64,000 bases of DNA, from NCBI RefSeq assembly GCF_008281175.1, contig NZ_CP036524.1, forward strand, positions 2,728,001 to 2,792,000, written 5' to 3'. Shown here one piece after another: positions 7,404 to 16,738 of the stretch (within the stretch, counting starts at the first letter, position 1; each line of letters starts with the position of its first letter). A program made the position numbers and the translations under genes. The notes under the pieces were generated by a model that saw nothing but the letters and a program-made list of their open reading frames with translations, was not told where the DNA came from and did not search any database. This DNA comes from [Clostridium] hylemonae DSM 15053 (GTDB lineage Bacteria; Bacillota; Clostridia; Lachnospirales; Lachnospiraceae).

Positions 7404-9143
7404 TTACCTCACACTTGGAACACTTTTGACCTGCCTGCCGACCGTAAGCCGCACGGTGCACCCCGCGCCCGGAGCAGAGTCGACCGTGACTCCATAATCC
7501 GGCCCATAAAGGAGCTTGAGGCGGCCGTCCACGTTTTGCAGGCCTACCCCATTTTTCCGGGACGCATCCTTGCCGGCCGGCGCAGCAGTATCGAAGCCCA
7601 CGCCATTATCCGCCACGGTAAAGACAAGACGGTCTCCGTCCTCCTGCACCGTCACAGTGACCTTCCCGGGTCCGTCCATCGGCTTGATACCATGGTAGAT
7701 GCTGTTTTCCACGACCGGCTGGAGAATGATCTTTGGTACGGTGTAGTCCATCAGTTCCTCCGGCGCGGATATTTCATAGCTGAGCTTCTCCTCATACCGC
7801 TCTTTTTGGATATACAGATACTGGCGCACATGCTCCAGCTCATCGGCCACGGTGACCATCTCCCGGCCGCCGCCGAGGGACAGACGAAAGAAAGCGGCCA
7901 GAGACTTGGTGAGGGCGATGACCTTTCTGCTGTCGCCAAACTCTGCCATCCAGACGATGGTATCCAAAGTATTGTAGAGAAAATGAGGGTTGATCTGGCT
8001 CACCAGGACATTGAGCTCCGACTGCCGCAGCGTCTTTTCCTTCTCCGAGACTTCTTCCATCAACTCCCGCACACGGCGGATCATCCGGTTGTAATTCCCG
8101 GCAAGCAGCTCCATCTCGGTAAATCCGTGCCTGTGCACGCTGATCTCCGCCAGCTTTTCGATCTCATTCATACCCCGTTTCAGATCAGCTACGGGCGCGG
8201 CCAGCCGGCGGGTAAAGAGAACGCACAACAGCAGCACAGCGCCAAAAAGCAGTACGCCGGTCAGCAGCACCGCCTCAAACAGCTGCTGTTCCAGCATGCG
8301 CAGAGTATCCAAAGACACCACGCCCACCATGGTCCAGCCGGCATTCTCGATCCGCGTCTGGTAGGTGAGCATATTCTGCTCTTTGTCGTAACTGTCGCCT
8401 TCTGCCAGAACCGCCTGCAGCTGTTTCTGCTTGTCCGGGTCGGAAAAGTAGCTTGTGTCTTTGTCATACACCAGTTCACCTTTGTCATTGAGGAGGAACA
8501 CGTAGCCCTCCGTCCCCAGATCCAGGCGGCTCAGATGATCCTCAACAACACTGTATTTCATATCCATCAGCAGGACGCCCAGATTTTCACCGGCGGCTCC
8601 GGTGATCTCCGTGCTGATCGAGATCACCCAGTTATCCTTGTCGTCGGAAAAGCTCTGCATCCGCGCTCCGGTGAGGACGGGCATCGTGTTGTGGATGGAT
8701 TCTATGTACCAGTCCTCCTTCATCATATCCTCCGAAACCGACATATCGAGGTCCGCTTCGTTGGAGAGGATGCGCCCATCCTTGGAGACCACGACAACTG
8801 ACTTAATGGCGCCGTCATTGTGAAGCAGGGCGCCGATACGGGACAGCAGACCTTCCCTCGGGCCTTCATCGTTCCCGGAAAGGTATTGCCGGAGCGTAGG
8901 GTCGCTGGCAAAGACGTTAGATTCTCCTTTGACGCGCGCGATATAGGTGGAAAGGTTCGTTCCGCTTAACTCCAGCAGCTCATGGGTTTTGGAAACAGTC
9001 TCATCCATCAGCAGATTGACCGAGAAGAAATAGACTGCCCCGCTCAGAATCAGGATGACTGCCAGTCCCGTGCCCAGAAAAAACAGAGGCAGCTGCACGC
9101 TGAACCGCCGGAGCCAGCCGTGAATGCTACGCTTCTTTTCCAT
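7404..9143 (-). CDS. Sensor histidine kinase, YesM type
   Basis: About 580 residues: an N-terminal membrane helix (about 20-40), an extracellular Cache-like sensor region, a second helix (about 275-300), a HAMP region, a His_kinase domain with INPHFLYNTLD containing the phosphorylated His, and an HATPase domain with VVENSIYHGI (N box) and DNGVGF (G box). The ATG at 9143 has GGAGG upstream and overlaps the response regulator by 17 bases; a longer in-frame start would overlap it by 95. The signal sensed is unknown, since no ABC sugar operon adjoins it as is common for YesMN systems. Confidence 0.9.
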   Translation of the reverse strand: MEKKRSIHGWLRRFSVQLPLFFLGTGLAVILILSGAVYFFSVNLLMDETVSKTHELLELSGTNLSTYIARVKGESNVFASDPTLRQYLSGNDEGPREGLLSRIGALLHNDGAIKSVVVVSKDGRILSNEADLDMSVSEDMMKEDWYIESIHNTMPVLTGARMQSFSDDKDNWVISISTEITGAAGENLGVLLMDMKYSVVEDHLSRLDLGTEGYVFLLNDKGELVYDKDTSYFSDPDKQKQLQAVLAEGDSYDKEQNMLTYQTRIENAGWTMVGVVSLDTLRMLEQQLFEAVLLTGVLLFGAVLLLCVLFTRRLAAPVADLKRGMNEIEKLAEISVHRHGFTEMELLAGNYNRMIRRVRELMEEVSEKEKTLRQSELNVLVSQINPHFLYNTLDTIVWMAEFGDSRKVIALTKSLAAFFRLSLGGGREMVTVADELEHVRQYLYIQKERYEEKLSYEISAPEELMDYTVPKIILQPVVENSIYHGIKPMDGPGKVTVTVQEDGDRLVFTVADNGVGFDTAAPAGKDASRKNGVGLQNVDGRLKLLYGPDYGVTVDSAPGAGCTVRLTVGRQVKSVPSVR

Positions 9144-9906
9144 GTCCCGCCTCCGTTCTGAACGCCGTAGGCGTTTTCCCATATTTGCGCCGGAAGCATA
9201 CGCTGAAATAGTTCGGATCATCGATGCCCACTGCCGCCGCGATCTCGTAATTTTTCATCCGTGTGGACAAGAGCAGGATCTTTGCCCGTCCAAGCCTGAG
9301 GTCCAGAAAATAATCCCTGAAATTTGCGCCGAAATGCTTTTTAAACAGAGTGCTCAAATAGCTGATGCTGTACCCCAGCTCGTCCGCCATAGCGCTGAGA
9401 GAAAACCCGGCGTCGGTCAGATGCTCCTCCAGAGATTTGGCCATCTGCGCACGTACACCGGCATCACCGCCGGCACCCGCGCCCGCCGCCAGCTTATTTA
9501 CTTCCTGCCGCACAGCCGCCAGACTGTCCGCTTCTTTCTTTTTCTCCACCAGACGGAAAAGAAGCGTCTGGATGTCGTCCCGGGAGAGCGGCTTTAACAC
9601 ATAATCGTCCACCCCCACCTTGATGGCGCGGATAGCGTAATCCAGATAATCATACCCTGTTATCACAGCAGCCTTGACGGAAGGATCCCGCTCCTTTGCA
9701 CGGCGGCAGAATTCCAGGCCGTCCATTTTGGGCATGTTGATGTCGGCCAGGATCAGATCGATCTGTTCTTCCTCTAAAATGGCGATGGCTTCCTCACCGT
9801 TTTCGGCCTCAAAAAGCCTGCTGATACCAAGGCCGTCAAAATCGATAAACGTCCGGATCCCCCGGCGGATGATGCTTTCATCGTCCACGACCAGCAGCTG
9901 ATACAT
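9127..9906 (-). CDS. Response regulator, YesN type (receiver plus AraC HTH)
   Basis: The 259-residue protein has an N-terminal receiver with acidic pocket VVDDE, phospho-acceptor Asp55 in ILADINMPKMDG and Lys105 in YVLKPLS. A C-terminal AraC-type DNA-binding domain follows (FSLSAMADELGYSISYLSTL, then IAAAVGIDDPNYFSVCFRRK). An Ala/Gly-rich linker lies between them. It is the first gene of the pair and should be phosphorylated by the downstream kinase. Its likely targets are not in view, unless it controls the neighbouring msrAB gene. Confidence 0.9.
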   Translation of the reverse strand: MYQLLVVDDESIIRRGIRTFIDFDGLGISRLFEAENGEEAIAILEEEQIDLILADINMPKMDGLEFCRRAKERDPSVKAAVITGYDYLDYAIRAIKVGVDDYVLKPLSRDDIQTLLFRLVEKKKEADSLAAVRQEVNKLAAGAGAGGDAGVRAQMAKSLEEHLTDAGFSLSAMADELGYSISYLSTLFKKHFGANFRDYFLDLRLGRAKILLLSTRMKNYEIAAAVGIDDPNYFSVCFRRKYGKTPTAFRTEAGHGKEA

Positions 9907-9982
9907 TCCGCCGCCCCCTTTCCTTTCCGGCTCTGTCTACGCTCCTTCGCATCGGGCCGGTCACTTTATTTTTTATTATACA

Positions 9983-10022
9983 GCACTGGAACCCACAGAA
10001 CAAGTCTGTGAGTCCCGGTGCC
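9983..10022 (-). terminator. Possible terminator after msrAB
   Basis: An imperfect stem (GACTCACAGA against TCTGTGGGTT, with further pairs outside) lies seven bases after the msrAB stop and is followed on the minus strand by an A/T-rich stretch. The T run is weak. Confidence 0.4.
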
Positions 10023-10029
10023 TTTTCCA

Positions 10030-11175
10030 CTATTCAAAAATCTGAAGCAGATATCCGTATCCCTCGGCCTCTAAGTCTTCATACGGAATAAAACGGAGGG
10101 AGGCGCTGTTGATGCAGTAACGCAGTCCTCCTGTCTCGGCGGGACCGTCTTCAAAGACATGGCCCAGATGGGAGTCTCCGGCGCGGCTTCTCACCTCTGT
10201 CCGTGTCATGTTGAATTGTGTGTCGGTTTTCTCCGTCACTACCTCTGGAATGAGCGGCTTTGAAAAGCTGGGCCAGCCACAGCCGGACTCAAACTTGTCC
10301 TCTGAGCTGAACAGCGGCTCTCCTGTGACCACATCCACATAGACTCCCTTGTCGAATTGGCCTGTATACTCGTTCGTATAAGGGCGCTCTGTGTCCCCTG
10401 ACTGGGTGACGCTGTATTGAATATCTGTCAGCTTCTTTTTCAGATCTTTGTCGCTTGGCGCCGGGTAATCTTCCGCTTTGATGAGGCTGGACAGATCGGT
10501 CTTACCCAGACCCTCTTCTTCAATGAATTCATCGGCATCGCCGAGATTGATGTGGCAGTATCCCCCCGGATTCTTATCCAGATAGTCCTGATGGTAATCT
10601 TCCGCCAGATAAAAGTTATCGAGCGGCATCACTTCGGTGGCGATCTTCTTTTTATAGTTCTCCTGCTGTCTGGCAACTGCGGCGTCAGCAACATCCTTAT
10701 CGGCTTCATCCGTATAGTAGATGCCGGAGCGGTACTGGCTCCCTCTGTCATTTCCCTGCCTGTCGACACTGGTAGGATCCACCACCTTAAAAAATCCGTC
10801 TAAAATCTGTTCCGTCGAGATGCGGGACGTGTCATAAACTACCTTGACTGTTTCCGCGTGGCCTGTGTTCTTGTAACACACTTCCTCGTAGGTCGGATCT
10901 TCCGTCGTTCCATTTGCATAGCCCACATCGGTGTCATAGACGCCGGGCAGCTTTTTCATGTAGGCCTCAAGCCCCCAGAAGCAGCCGCCGGCCAGATAAA
11001 TCGTATGCAGATCTTCTTCTTTTACCGTCATTTTTTCTTCCTTTCCTGCCGGCGATCCCCCGGCGTCTCCTTTTGTGTTCGTTGTATTATGGGGCGCGGC
11101 GGAACAGCCTGCCAAAACCGTCATAATGATAGCCAGTATTCCCACGCCCGGCGATATCATCCATCTTTTTTTCAT
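10030..11175 (-). CDS. msrAB: Lipoprotein methionine sulfoxide reductase MsrA-MsrB fusion
   Basis: The 381-residue protein starts with a lipoprotein signal and the lipobox LAGC (Cys24), so it should be anchored outside the membrane. The MsrA domain follows, with GGCFWG (catalytic Cys65), and then the MsrB domain with SGCGWPSF and [11 protein letters not shown] (catalytic Cys about 354). The two domains repair the S and R forms of methionine sulfoxide. The zinc-binding CxxC pairs of many MsrB proteins are absent. It is downstream of no other gene in an operon and 123 bases before the response regulator gene on the same strand. Confidence 0.93.
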   Translation of the reverse strand: MKKRWMISPGVGILAIIMTVLAGCSAAPHNTTNTKGDAGGSPAGKEEKMTVKEEDLHTIYLAGGCFWGLEAYMKKLPGVYDTDVGYANGTTEDPTYEEVCYKNTGHAETVKVVYDTSRISTEQILDGFFKVVDPTSVDRQGNDRGSQYRSGIYYTDEADKDVADAAVARQQENYKKKIATEVMPLDNFYLAEDYHQDYLDKNPGGYCHINLGDADEFIEEEGLGKTDLSSLIKAEDYPAPSDKDLKKKLTDIQYSVTQSGDTERPYTNEYTGQFDKGVYVDVVTGEPLFSSEDKFESGCGWPSFSKPLIPEVVTEKTDTQFNMTRTEVRSRAGDSHLGHVFEDGPAETGGLRYCINSASLRFIPYEDLEAEGYGYLLQIFE

Positions 11176-11336
11176 AACGTTCTCCTCCTTTCTGCCTTTA
11201 TTCTACGCCCGGCCGGGAGAGATTGTAATGGAATGGCTTTCGATGTTCCTTTGATTTCTTGTGAGTGTACCGCCGTGGTCCTGACATATAAGCCGCCTAC
11301 ACCCACCCGTAAAACGGGCTGCCGGCGAACCGGCTC

Positions 11337-11528
11337 TTAACTATAGTATTTCCTTCTTTTTTCCGTTTCTTCAGGTTCTTCTTCATCAAGTTCTTGAACC
11401 TGCACACTCCCTTTTCCCGATAGGGTCTCCAGCACCTTACGTATTTCATTTTGGGCTGCGGGACCCGAAGTCAGGGAAAGACTTACCATTAGAATGAGAA
11501 ATAATTTATATATCTTTTTTTTAATCAT
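11337..11528 (-). CDS. Small exported hypothetical protein
   Basis: Not recognised. The 63-residue product begins MIKKKIYKLFLILMVSLSL, a plain secretion signal, and ends in a short, very acidic then basic tail (DEEEPEETEKRRKYYS). The ATG at 11528 follows GGAGG by three bases; an ATG at 11543 is also possible but has no ribosome site. It lies downstream of another small membrane protein gene on the same strand. Confidence 0.5.
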   Translation of the reverse strand: MIKKKIYKLFLILMVSLSLTSGPAAQNEIRKVLETLSGKGSVQVQELDEEEPEETEKRRKYYS

Positions 11529-11648
11529 ATTCCTCCAGTTCATGCCTATTTGTATACGAAAATAAAGCCATTCTTTGTTCTAAAATGACTTATAATCCTC
11601 ATGTCAGCATATATTTACATTTTGTACATGATCTGATATAGAATTGAT

Positions 11649-11999
11649 TCAATTGTCCAGACGTACCTTCTGATTAATTAATGTCCATCCATCAGGCAAT
11701 AATATAGATGAAGTCAGAACATAAAAAAGAAAAGCTATAATAAGAAAAGGAAGCAAACGGATTCCCTTAGGGATAGCTGTGGTCAATGGGGCTGCGCATA
11801 TATTCCTCGTTATAGTTTCATTATAAGGATTATGTTCTGAAACCGCCCATGGCTCATTTACAGTTGTCTTATCTGATAATTCATAAAAATTATAAGCACT
11901 GCACAAGAACACATTCATAGTTAAGCACACAGCAAAAAGAAGCATGAGGAAAGAAACTCTAATGCGAGACAGATGATTTTTCATATTATTCTTTTCCAT
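11649..11999 (-). CDS. Hypothetical membrane protein with two TM helices
   Basis: Not recognised. The 116-residue protein has a helix at about 15-35 and another at about 80-100, separated by an exposed loop of about 45 residues with a cysteine. It is AT-rich relative to the core genes and sits at the start of the accessory stretch. The next gene on the strand encodes the small exported protein, so the two may be a unit. Confidence 0.5.
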   Translation of the reverse strand: MEKNNMKNHLSRIRVSFLMLLFAVCLTMNVFLCSAYNFYELSDKTTVNEPWAVSEHNPYNETITRNICAAPLTTAIPKGIRLLPFLIIAFLFYVLTSSILLPDGWTLINQKVRLDN

Positions 12000-12018
12000 T
12001 ATACATACCTTCTTTTAT

Positions 12019-12477
12019 TCACAGACACTGCTGCACAAATTCCACAGGGTGTTGGATGATCTCTGATACCTCCTCAACAGAAAGTCCTTGAGATAAATAA
12101 CGTTTTGCAATCACTTCCATTGATTCACCAATCTCGATCATATGATAATCAGGGTCATAGATCCTGACGACTCTTTGCTGCCATTCATGCTTCTTAGGAG
12201 AATGTACTAGCTCAACTTCTTTATGCTTCTCCAAAAGGTTTAAAAACTCATCAAAATCATCTACTTCAAAATACAACTCCATATTATGTGAATTTCTAAT
12301 AACAGAGTCAGGGTCGATATCAGTAAGCCATGCAAAATCTTGTTGTATCGCAAACCCACCGCTAAAAGTCACATTTCTGCCTAAATCTAACACAACTTCC
12401 TGCTCAAAGAGCTCTTTGTAAAATTTTTTGGACACTTCAACATCCTGGACCGCCAATAAAGGTAATTCAAATTTCAT
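12019..12477 (-). CDS. VOC (glyoxalase/bleomycin-resistance) family protein
   Basis: About 152 residues. FELPLLAVQDVEVSKKFYKE opens the domain and VVRIYDPDYHMIEIGESM carries the usual metal-site Glu at the end of the second half. The family includes glyoxalases, dioxygenases and drug-binding resistance proteins; the substrate is not readable. The C-terminal tail (SVEEVSEIIQHPVEFVQ) resembles a short helical add-on. The ATG at 12477 has GGAAGG nine bases upstream; an ATG at 12486 directly abuts that site. Confidence 0.75.
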   Translation of the reverse strand: MKFELPLLAVQDVEVSKKFYKELFEQEVVLDLGRNVTFSGGFAIQQDFAWLTDIDPDSVIRNSHNMELYFEVDDFDEFLNLLEKHKEVELVHSPKKHEWQQRVVRIYDPDYHMIEIGESMEVIAKRYLSQGLSVEEVSEIIQHPVEFVQQCL

Positions 12478-12529
12478 TTTATACATCCTTCCATTTAATA
12501 AATAATCTTCCGTTCAACAGTGACAGTAT

Positions 12530-12943
12530 TTATGATGCACACTTTATTTCCAGCATCTTTTGTATATCGCAATAATGAGCTTCACCGGTAACTCGATAAT
12601 GAAGCCAGCCGCCATCCCCACAAGGATATTTATTGTCGATACATTCTTTCGTTTCCTTCTCCATCTGATCATATATCAAATGATATTGTTCATTTGACAA
12701 TCGGATCATAACGGTAAAGGCGCCATTCTCCGCAAACACATTGCAGATCAACTTTTTCTTCTTTCTGTGGGCAACTGCCCAGCCATAGTTATTTCCATAG
12801 GGAAAAGAAATCTCCTGCGTAGTATTACATACATTTAACAACCATTCATTTATTCGGACAAACCGTTCCATACCTTTGCCGCAGTACGCGGCCATGTCAT
12901 CAAATGCCGGTCTATTCTGTTTGTCAAGCATTCTTTCATACAT
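12530..12943 (-). CDS. DUF3788-type protein
   Basis: The 137-residue protein contains the family pattern KKKKLICNVFAENGAFTVMIRL followed by CGDGGWLHYRVT. The fold is related to small alpha/beta domains of unknown function common in gut Firmicutes. A GAGGGGG site precedes the ATG. No function is inferred. Confidence 0.65.
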   Translation of the reverse strand: MYERMLDKQNRPAFDDMAAYCGKGMERFVRINEWLLNVCNTTQEISFPYGNNYGWAVAHRKKKKLICNVFAENGAFTVMIRLSNEQYHLIYDQMEKETKECIDNKYPCGDGGWLHYRVTGEAHYCDIQKMLEIKCAS

Positions 12944-13005
12944 GATCTTCCCCCTCTGTCCCTTAAGGTGTCACTTTTGCCTTTCGCTTTCAAAAATGCA
13001 GTTTT

Positions 13006-13464
13006 TCAGATGCGCTCGGCATGTATCTGTGCATTTATATACCATTCTCCATCATCTTTTACCGTAACATTCTGCCAATGAAATTTATCATCATCGATCT
13101 TGACAAAAACCCACTTTCTTTTTTCATCATTTATGTAAGTAAGAACTATCATTTCGTCTTGTTTTCTTGCTTCAAGCCGTATTATTTTCCCAGTATAACC
13201 GTAAGCTACATCCCATGTATGCGTATCAGGATTGTAGATACGAAGTGAGGTTCCATATTCATAACCGGGCAGGATAATGACATCCTGCACTGCCATTCCT
13301 TCAAGAACCCATGCAAAATGCCATTCACCTTCGATTGTACGGGAATTATCACTCTCAACATAATTGATCTTCCAACTGCCGATGAGTTTTCCAAAATAAT
13401 TAAACTCTTCGGGCAGTGCTGTGTTTTTTCTTTCGCTCGTGAGAGCTTCAAAAAAATCTTTCAT
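13006..13464 (-). CDS. Lipocalin-like/DUF1579-type protein
   Basis: The 152-residue protein starts with a GSWKINYVE block and continues as alternating beta strands (GEWHFAWVLEGMAVQDVI, DTHTWDVAYGYTGKIIRLEA), which suggests a lipocalin-like barrel. No signal peptide. AAAGGGAG precedes the ATG by seven bases. Function unknown. Confidence 0.6.
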   Translation of the reverse strand: MKDFFEALTSERKNTALPEEFNYFGKLIGSWKINYVESDNSRTIEGEWHFAWVLEGMAVQDVIILPGYEYGTSLRIYNPDTHTWDVAYGYTGKIIRLEARKQDEMIVLTYINDEKRKWVFVKIDDDKFHWQNVTVKDDGEWYINAQIHAERI

Positions 13465-13630
13465 ATACTAACTCCCTTTCATATTCAAATTTCCGGATAA
13501 ATTTTAGTTTATCGAGCACGTTCTATCCGCAAAAGCCCCCTTATTTAATAAGGTAATGCGTAGTTCAATCAGAACGACAAGCTAGAAGTTGACTGTCTTC
13601 TATTAGAGCAGATCTTTCCTTACTTAATAT

Positions 13631-14125
13631 TCAAGGCAAAAGTTTTACATAGATCTCTTTTTCCGTGTCAAGTACAAAGCCACAGGACAGCAGCAGACCG
13701 CAGGACGCCTTATTTTCCGGCTCCGGTTGCACCACAATTCTTTTGGCATCAGGATGGTGAGCAATCCTGTTTGTCAATTCCGCCACAATCATTTTGCCAA
13801 AGCCATTGCGGAGGCAGTCGGATTCCCCAATCATGTAGTCTATGCTGTAAGACCCGCCCAACTCTGTGTAGCCCTCCCACAGCTCGTCGCTGTCTTTGCA
13901 GGCGTAATACTGGCAAAATCCGATGGGCTGACCTTCATGTTCCACAATGAAGTGGTGAATCCAGCAAAACTCACCGTCCTGCTCCTCAACTTCATCGATC
14001 CAATCCAATGGATCGTGGTACCACCTGGCAACGTGTGGCGTATACAGCCATTTCTTGAAAATGGGCAAATCCGTCTGTTCCATTTTTCTAAGTTGAATCA
14101 TATCTTCCTTCACAACCTTTCTCAT
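13631..14125 (-). CDS. GNAT acetyltransferase
   Basis: The product of up to 164 residues has the GNAT layout: an N-terminal LRKMEQTDLPIFKKWLYTPHV, an acetyl-CoA loop region near SDCLRNGFGKMIVAEL, and a closing ENKASCGLLLSCGFV block. It resembles the group containing aminoglycoside 6'-N-acetyltransferases (Acetyltransf_8), but the acceptor substrate cannot be assigned. An in-frame ATG at 14101 has AAGGAAG upstream and may be the real start. Confidence 0.78.
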   Translation of the reverse strand: MRKVVKEDMIQLRKMEQTDLPIFKKWLYTPHVARWYHDPLDWIDEVEEQDGEFCWIHHFIVEHEGQPIGFCQYYACKDSDELWEGYTELGGSYSIDYMIGESDCLRNGFGKMIVAELTNRIAHHPDAKRIVVQPEPENKASCGLLLSCGFVLDTEKEIYVKLLP

Positions 14126-14224
14126 CCTGTCTTACCCTGTTGTATGGCTTCCTGTAGGTACATGACTGCCTTATTTCAATAAATCGTACTCAAACGACCC
14201 TGCAAACTGGAATTTGTATATAAC

Positions 14225-14659
14225 TTAACTTTCATCATGGATATTTTCTAATCCATATTTATTTACTAATAACAAGTAACAAAAACCTAGTAAAGTTCCA
14301 ACTATACCGTATATAGCATCTATTATATCAGTTGTGTTCATAAAACCCATTACTGTTTCACATATAATATTTGCGATAATAATAAACAAGCCCAATATAA
14401 TTATTTTTTTAAATGTCATTTTTTGCAAAATCCAAGTAAAACCAACACCTAAATAGAATATTAAACTTAATGCAAAATTTGAAATATGAGAATTTATTTC
14501 TGCATTGATAACTACTATCTCATTATTGAAAGCACTTATCCAACGTATGATTGCTAGTATAGCAGCAAATAAAATTAAACAATTATACATGATTTTTATT
14601 ATCTTTTTGGGCTTTAATTTATCGTTCATTATCTTACTTTGCTCCCTTAACAAATTCAT
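14225..14659 (-). CDS. Hypothetical four-helix membrane protein
   Basis: Not recognised. The 144-residue protein has four predicted membrane helices (about 22-40, 60-80, 84-104, 112-132) and a Lys-rich N-terminus. Its coding sequence is clearly more AT-rich than the flanking core genes, consistent with recent acquisition. AAGGAG lies just upstream of the ATG. The following 190 bases to 14851 hold no gene that I can support. Confidence 0.6.
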   Translation of the reverse strand: MNLLREQSKIMNDKLKPKKIIKIMYNCLILFAAILAIIRWISAFNNEIVVINAEINSHISNFALSLIFYLGVGFTWILQKMTFKKIIILGLFIIIANIICETVMGFMNTTDIIDAIYGIVGTLLGFCYLLLVNKYGLENIHDES

Positions 14660-14851
14660 ATTTTCTCCTTATTCCTCATCCACCTCGACAAACTGAATAT
14701 AGGAGAGTATATTTAAAAATGATTCATATTGCTCTATAAAATTTATACCAGAGGTAATCAGCCATACTGAACAGTGCCCATAGAAATACCAGATGTGATA
14801 GAATGTCTGCGGCATCCGGTACTTCGTTTTCAAATCTGTTTTATACCTGAT

Positions 14852-15415
14852 TCACATTGGTTTTAAATTTCTATTGAGCCTGTCCACCATCCAAATAATT
14901 CTCTTTTCACGTCCAGCGTCTGTCTTTGCATCAAGGTATGCCCGTGTATAAGTTTTCTTTACAGATGGAGACATAGCCTGAAAATTTGTGTAAGCGGGCT
15001 CGTACCCTTCCAACAATGCGGACAGGCAGGCAATCTGTTCCTCTGTAATGATTGCCAGAGGGTTTGAAGCCTCCCACTGACCATTCTTCTTGGCCTCATC
15101 TATCTTCTTCCTGCCAAAATCAGTCATAAGCCCTCGTTCCTCAAGGTTTTTCACCAATGCTTTATTCTTTTCTGACCATTTACTGTTCTTTCTCCGCAGT
15201 GAAAAATATTTCTTATAAGTCTTATCATCAATCTTTTCCATCTGTCCGTCGATCCAGCCAAAACAAAGAGCTTCTTCCAGGGCCTGCCCTGCTTTTATAG
15301 TTTTTGGCCCGCCAGCCTTACCGAACAAAAGCCAAATGCCATCATCTGTAAGACAATGCTCACGGAGCCATTCACGAAATTCTTCTCTGTTGGCAAATTT
15401 TATTGTTTCGTTTAT
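14852..15415 (-). CDS. YdeI/OmpD-associated family protein with ATA start
   Basis: The 188-residue reading continues upstream of any ATG, GTG or TTG: residues read (I)NETIKFANREEFREWLREH, the normal N-terminus of this family, before WLLFGKAGGPKT. A strong GGAGGG lies six bases before an ATA codon at 15415, with ATC and ATT codons also in frame. A TTG at 15328 would delete about 29 conserved residues and has no ribosome site. The C-terminal half has the YdeI pattern RRIIWMVDRLN. The family is tied to envelope stress and peptide resistance in some bacteria, but the biochemical role is unknown. Confidence 0.7.
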   Translation of the reverse strand: MNETIKFANREEFREWLREHCLTDDGIWLLFGKAGGPKTIKAGQALEEALCFGWIDGQMEKIDDKTYKKYFSLRRKNSKWSEKNKALVKNLEERGLMTDFGRKKIDEAKKNGQWEASNPLAIITEEQIACLSALLEGYEPAYTNFQAMSPSVKKTYTRAYLDAKTDAGREKRIIWMVDRLNRNLKPM

Positions 15416-15525
15416 GATAATCCCTCCTTATCGTTTGCCGCGCCATCACAGGCAGGCGATGCTCCCGGCACTGCCGATCTGATCACAGACATATTCTACA
15501 AATTCCAGATTTGAAGCCATAATAA

Positions 15526-15789
15526 TCAACTGCCTTTTACCCAGCGTTCGCACTGTTCAATCCGCTTGCCGCCATCGCCCTGCTTTTCGTCATAGGCAAA
15601 CTGTTTCAGCAGGGCGCAGGGGAATTCACCGCACTGCCCGCAGTGCTCATGCCCTCTGGTCTCACAGCAGTCTTTTACAGGACAGCTGTCTCCCCAAAAT
15701 GGCTTGTCAATATGTACACATCCCTTACAACCCGTTTTTTCCCTATATCCGCACTCACCGCACAGAATACCACATCTTGATTCAATCAT
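15526..15789 (-). CDS. DUF3795 cysteine-rich protein
   Basis: The 87-residue protein carries CGILCGECGY, GCKGCVHI, CPVKDCCE and HCGQCGEFPC, a set of cysteine pairs expected to bind zinc or another metal. The ATG at 15789 has GGAGG eight bases upstream; an upstream TTG overlaps that site and is not likely. Function unknown. Confidence 0.75.
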   Translation of the reverse strand: MIESRCGILCGECGYREKTGCKGCVHIDKPFWGDSCPVKDCCETRGHEHCGQCGEFPCALLKQFAYDEKQGDGGKRIEQCERWVKGS

Positions 15790-15871
15790 AATACAATCCT
15801 CCAATTCCTGTCTTTTTGTGTATCAATATAGCATGAATTCATGGATCTGTATTGAAGAAAAACGACATGGA

Positions 15872-16702
15872 TCATCTGCTCTCCAGCGCTTCCAGTCTCG
15901 CCTGGGACGGCCACAGGCCGTGGAAGCGCTTAAACTCATTGAGCAGATGGGACTGATCCGCATAGCCATATCTTTCCACAGCCTCCTGTACGTTGAAATG
16001 CTCTTTTAGGATAACCTCCCGCCACACATTCTGATAACGAACCAGACTGGCCGTCCGCTTGATAGAAATGCCAACCTCCTGTTTGAACATCCGCTCCATC
16101 TGACGCTGGCTTACGGCACTGTATCCGCAGATATCACTGACCCGGGCCCGGCCTTTTGAACGCAGCAGGTATTCGATGGAGTTATACAGATTCGGATTAT
16201 ATCCTTCCGGCTGAAAAATGCCCAGCAGGTACGTTTCCATACATGCGATCAGCTCCTCAAGAGAGCGGCAGTAAAGCAGTTTTTCAAACTCAGTATTGCA
16301 CCCGGGCATCAGCAATTCCAAATCCAAGGCCTGATTACATAAACCATTCATATCCAGTTTCAGAAACCGCCGCACCGCCCAAAATGGAAAGCGGACCGCG
16401 AAGCGTAAGACTGTCTCCTTCTCTTTTCCCTGTCCTACCATAACAGTATCATCCTGAATCCCATACAGCATACTTTTGACAGTCTGCTTCGTGTAGTTCA
16501 TGTCGATAATAATATCCATGCATGTATCCGGGATCACTCGGATCAGCTGTTCATCTCTGTCTCCTTCTGTACCTTCCGACGACCAGAAGCAGCGTACATA
16601 GGGCCGCAGCGGTTTACAGGGGATATGTTCCTCATAGGTCCTGTTTCGGAGGAATGGCCGGGCGGTCAGCGGGCAGTATTGCGTTATGAATTTTGGCGTC
16701 AT
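15872..16702 (-). CDS. AraC-family transcriptional regulator
   Basis: 276 residues: an N-terminal region with CKPLRPYVRCFWSSEG typical of the DUF6597 sensor domain, and a C-terminal AraC helix-turn-helix pair (ARVSDICGYSAVSQRQMERM, then VQEAVERYGYADQSHLLNEF). AGGAGG lies eight bases before the ATG. The target is unknown; the DUF3795 gene directly downstream is a candidate. Confidence 0.85.
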   Translation of the reverse strand: MTPKFITQYCPLTARPFLRNRTYEEHIPCKPLRPYVRCFWSSEGTEGDRDEQLIRVIPDTCMDIIIDMNYTKQTVKSMLYGIQDDTVMVGQGKEKETVLRFAVRFPFWAVRRFLKLDMNGLCNQALDLELLMPGCNTEFEKLLYCRSLEELIACMETYLLGIFQPEGYNPNLYNSIEYLLRSKGRARVSDICGYSAVSQRQMERMFKQEVGISIKRTASLVRYQNVWREVILKEHFNVQEAVERYGYADQSHLLNEFKRFHGLWPSQARLEALESR

Positions 16703-16738
16703 CTATTTGTCCTCCTATTCCTAGCCCGCCGATGGCTT

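Noticed and set aside
7329-8801. Long open frame of about 490 codons on the plus strand
   Set aside because: It lies opposite the histidine kinase gene, has His- and Arg-rich low-quality translation and no ribosome site or family match. The kinase on the other strand has all its domain motifs.
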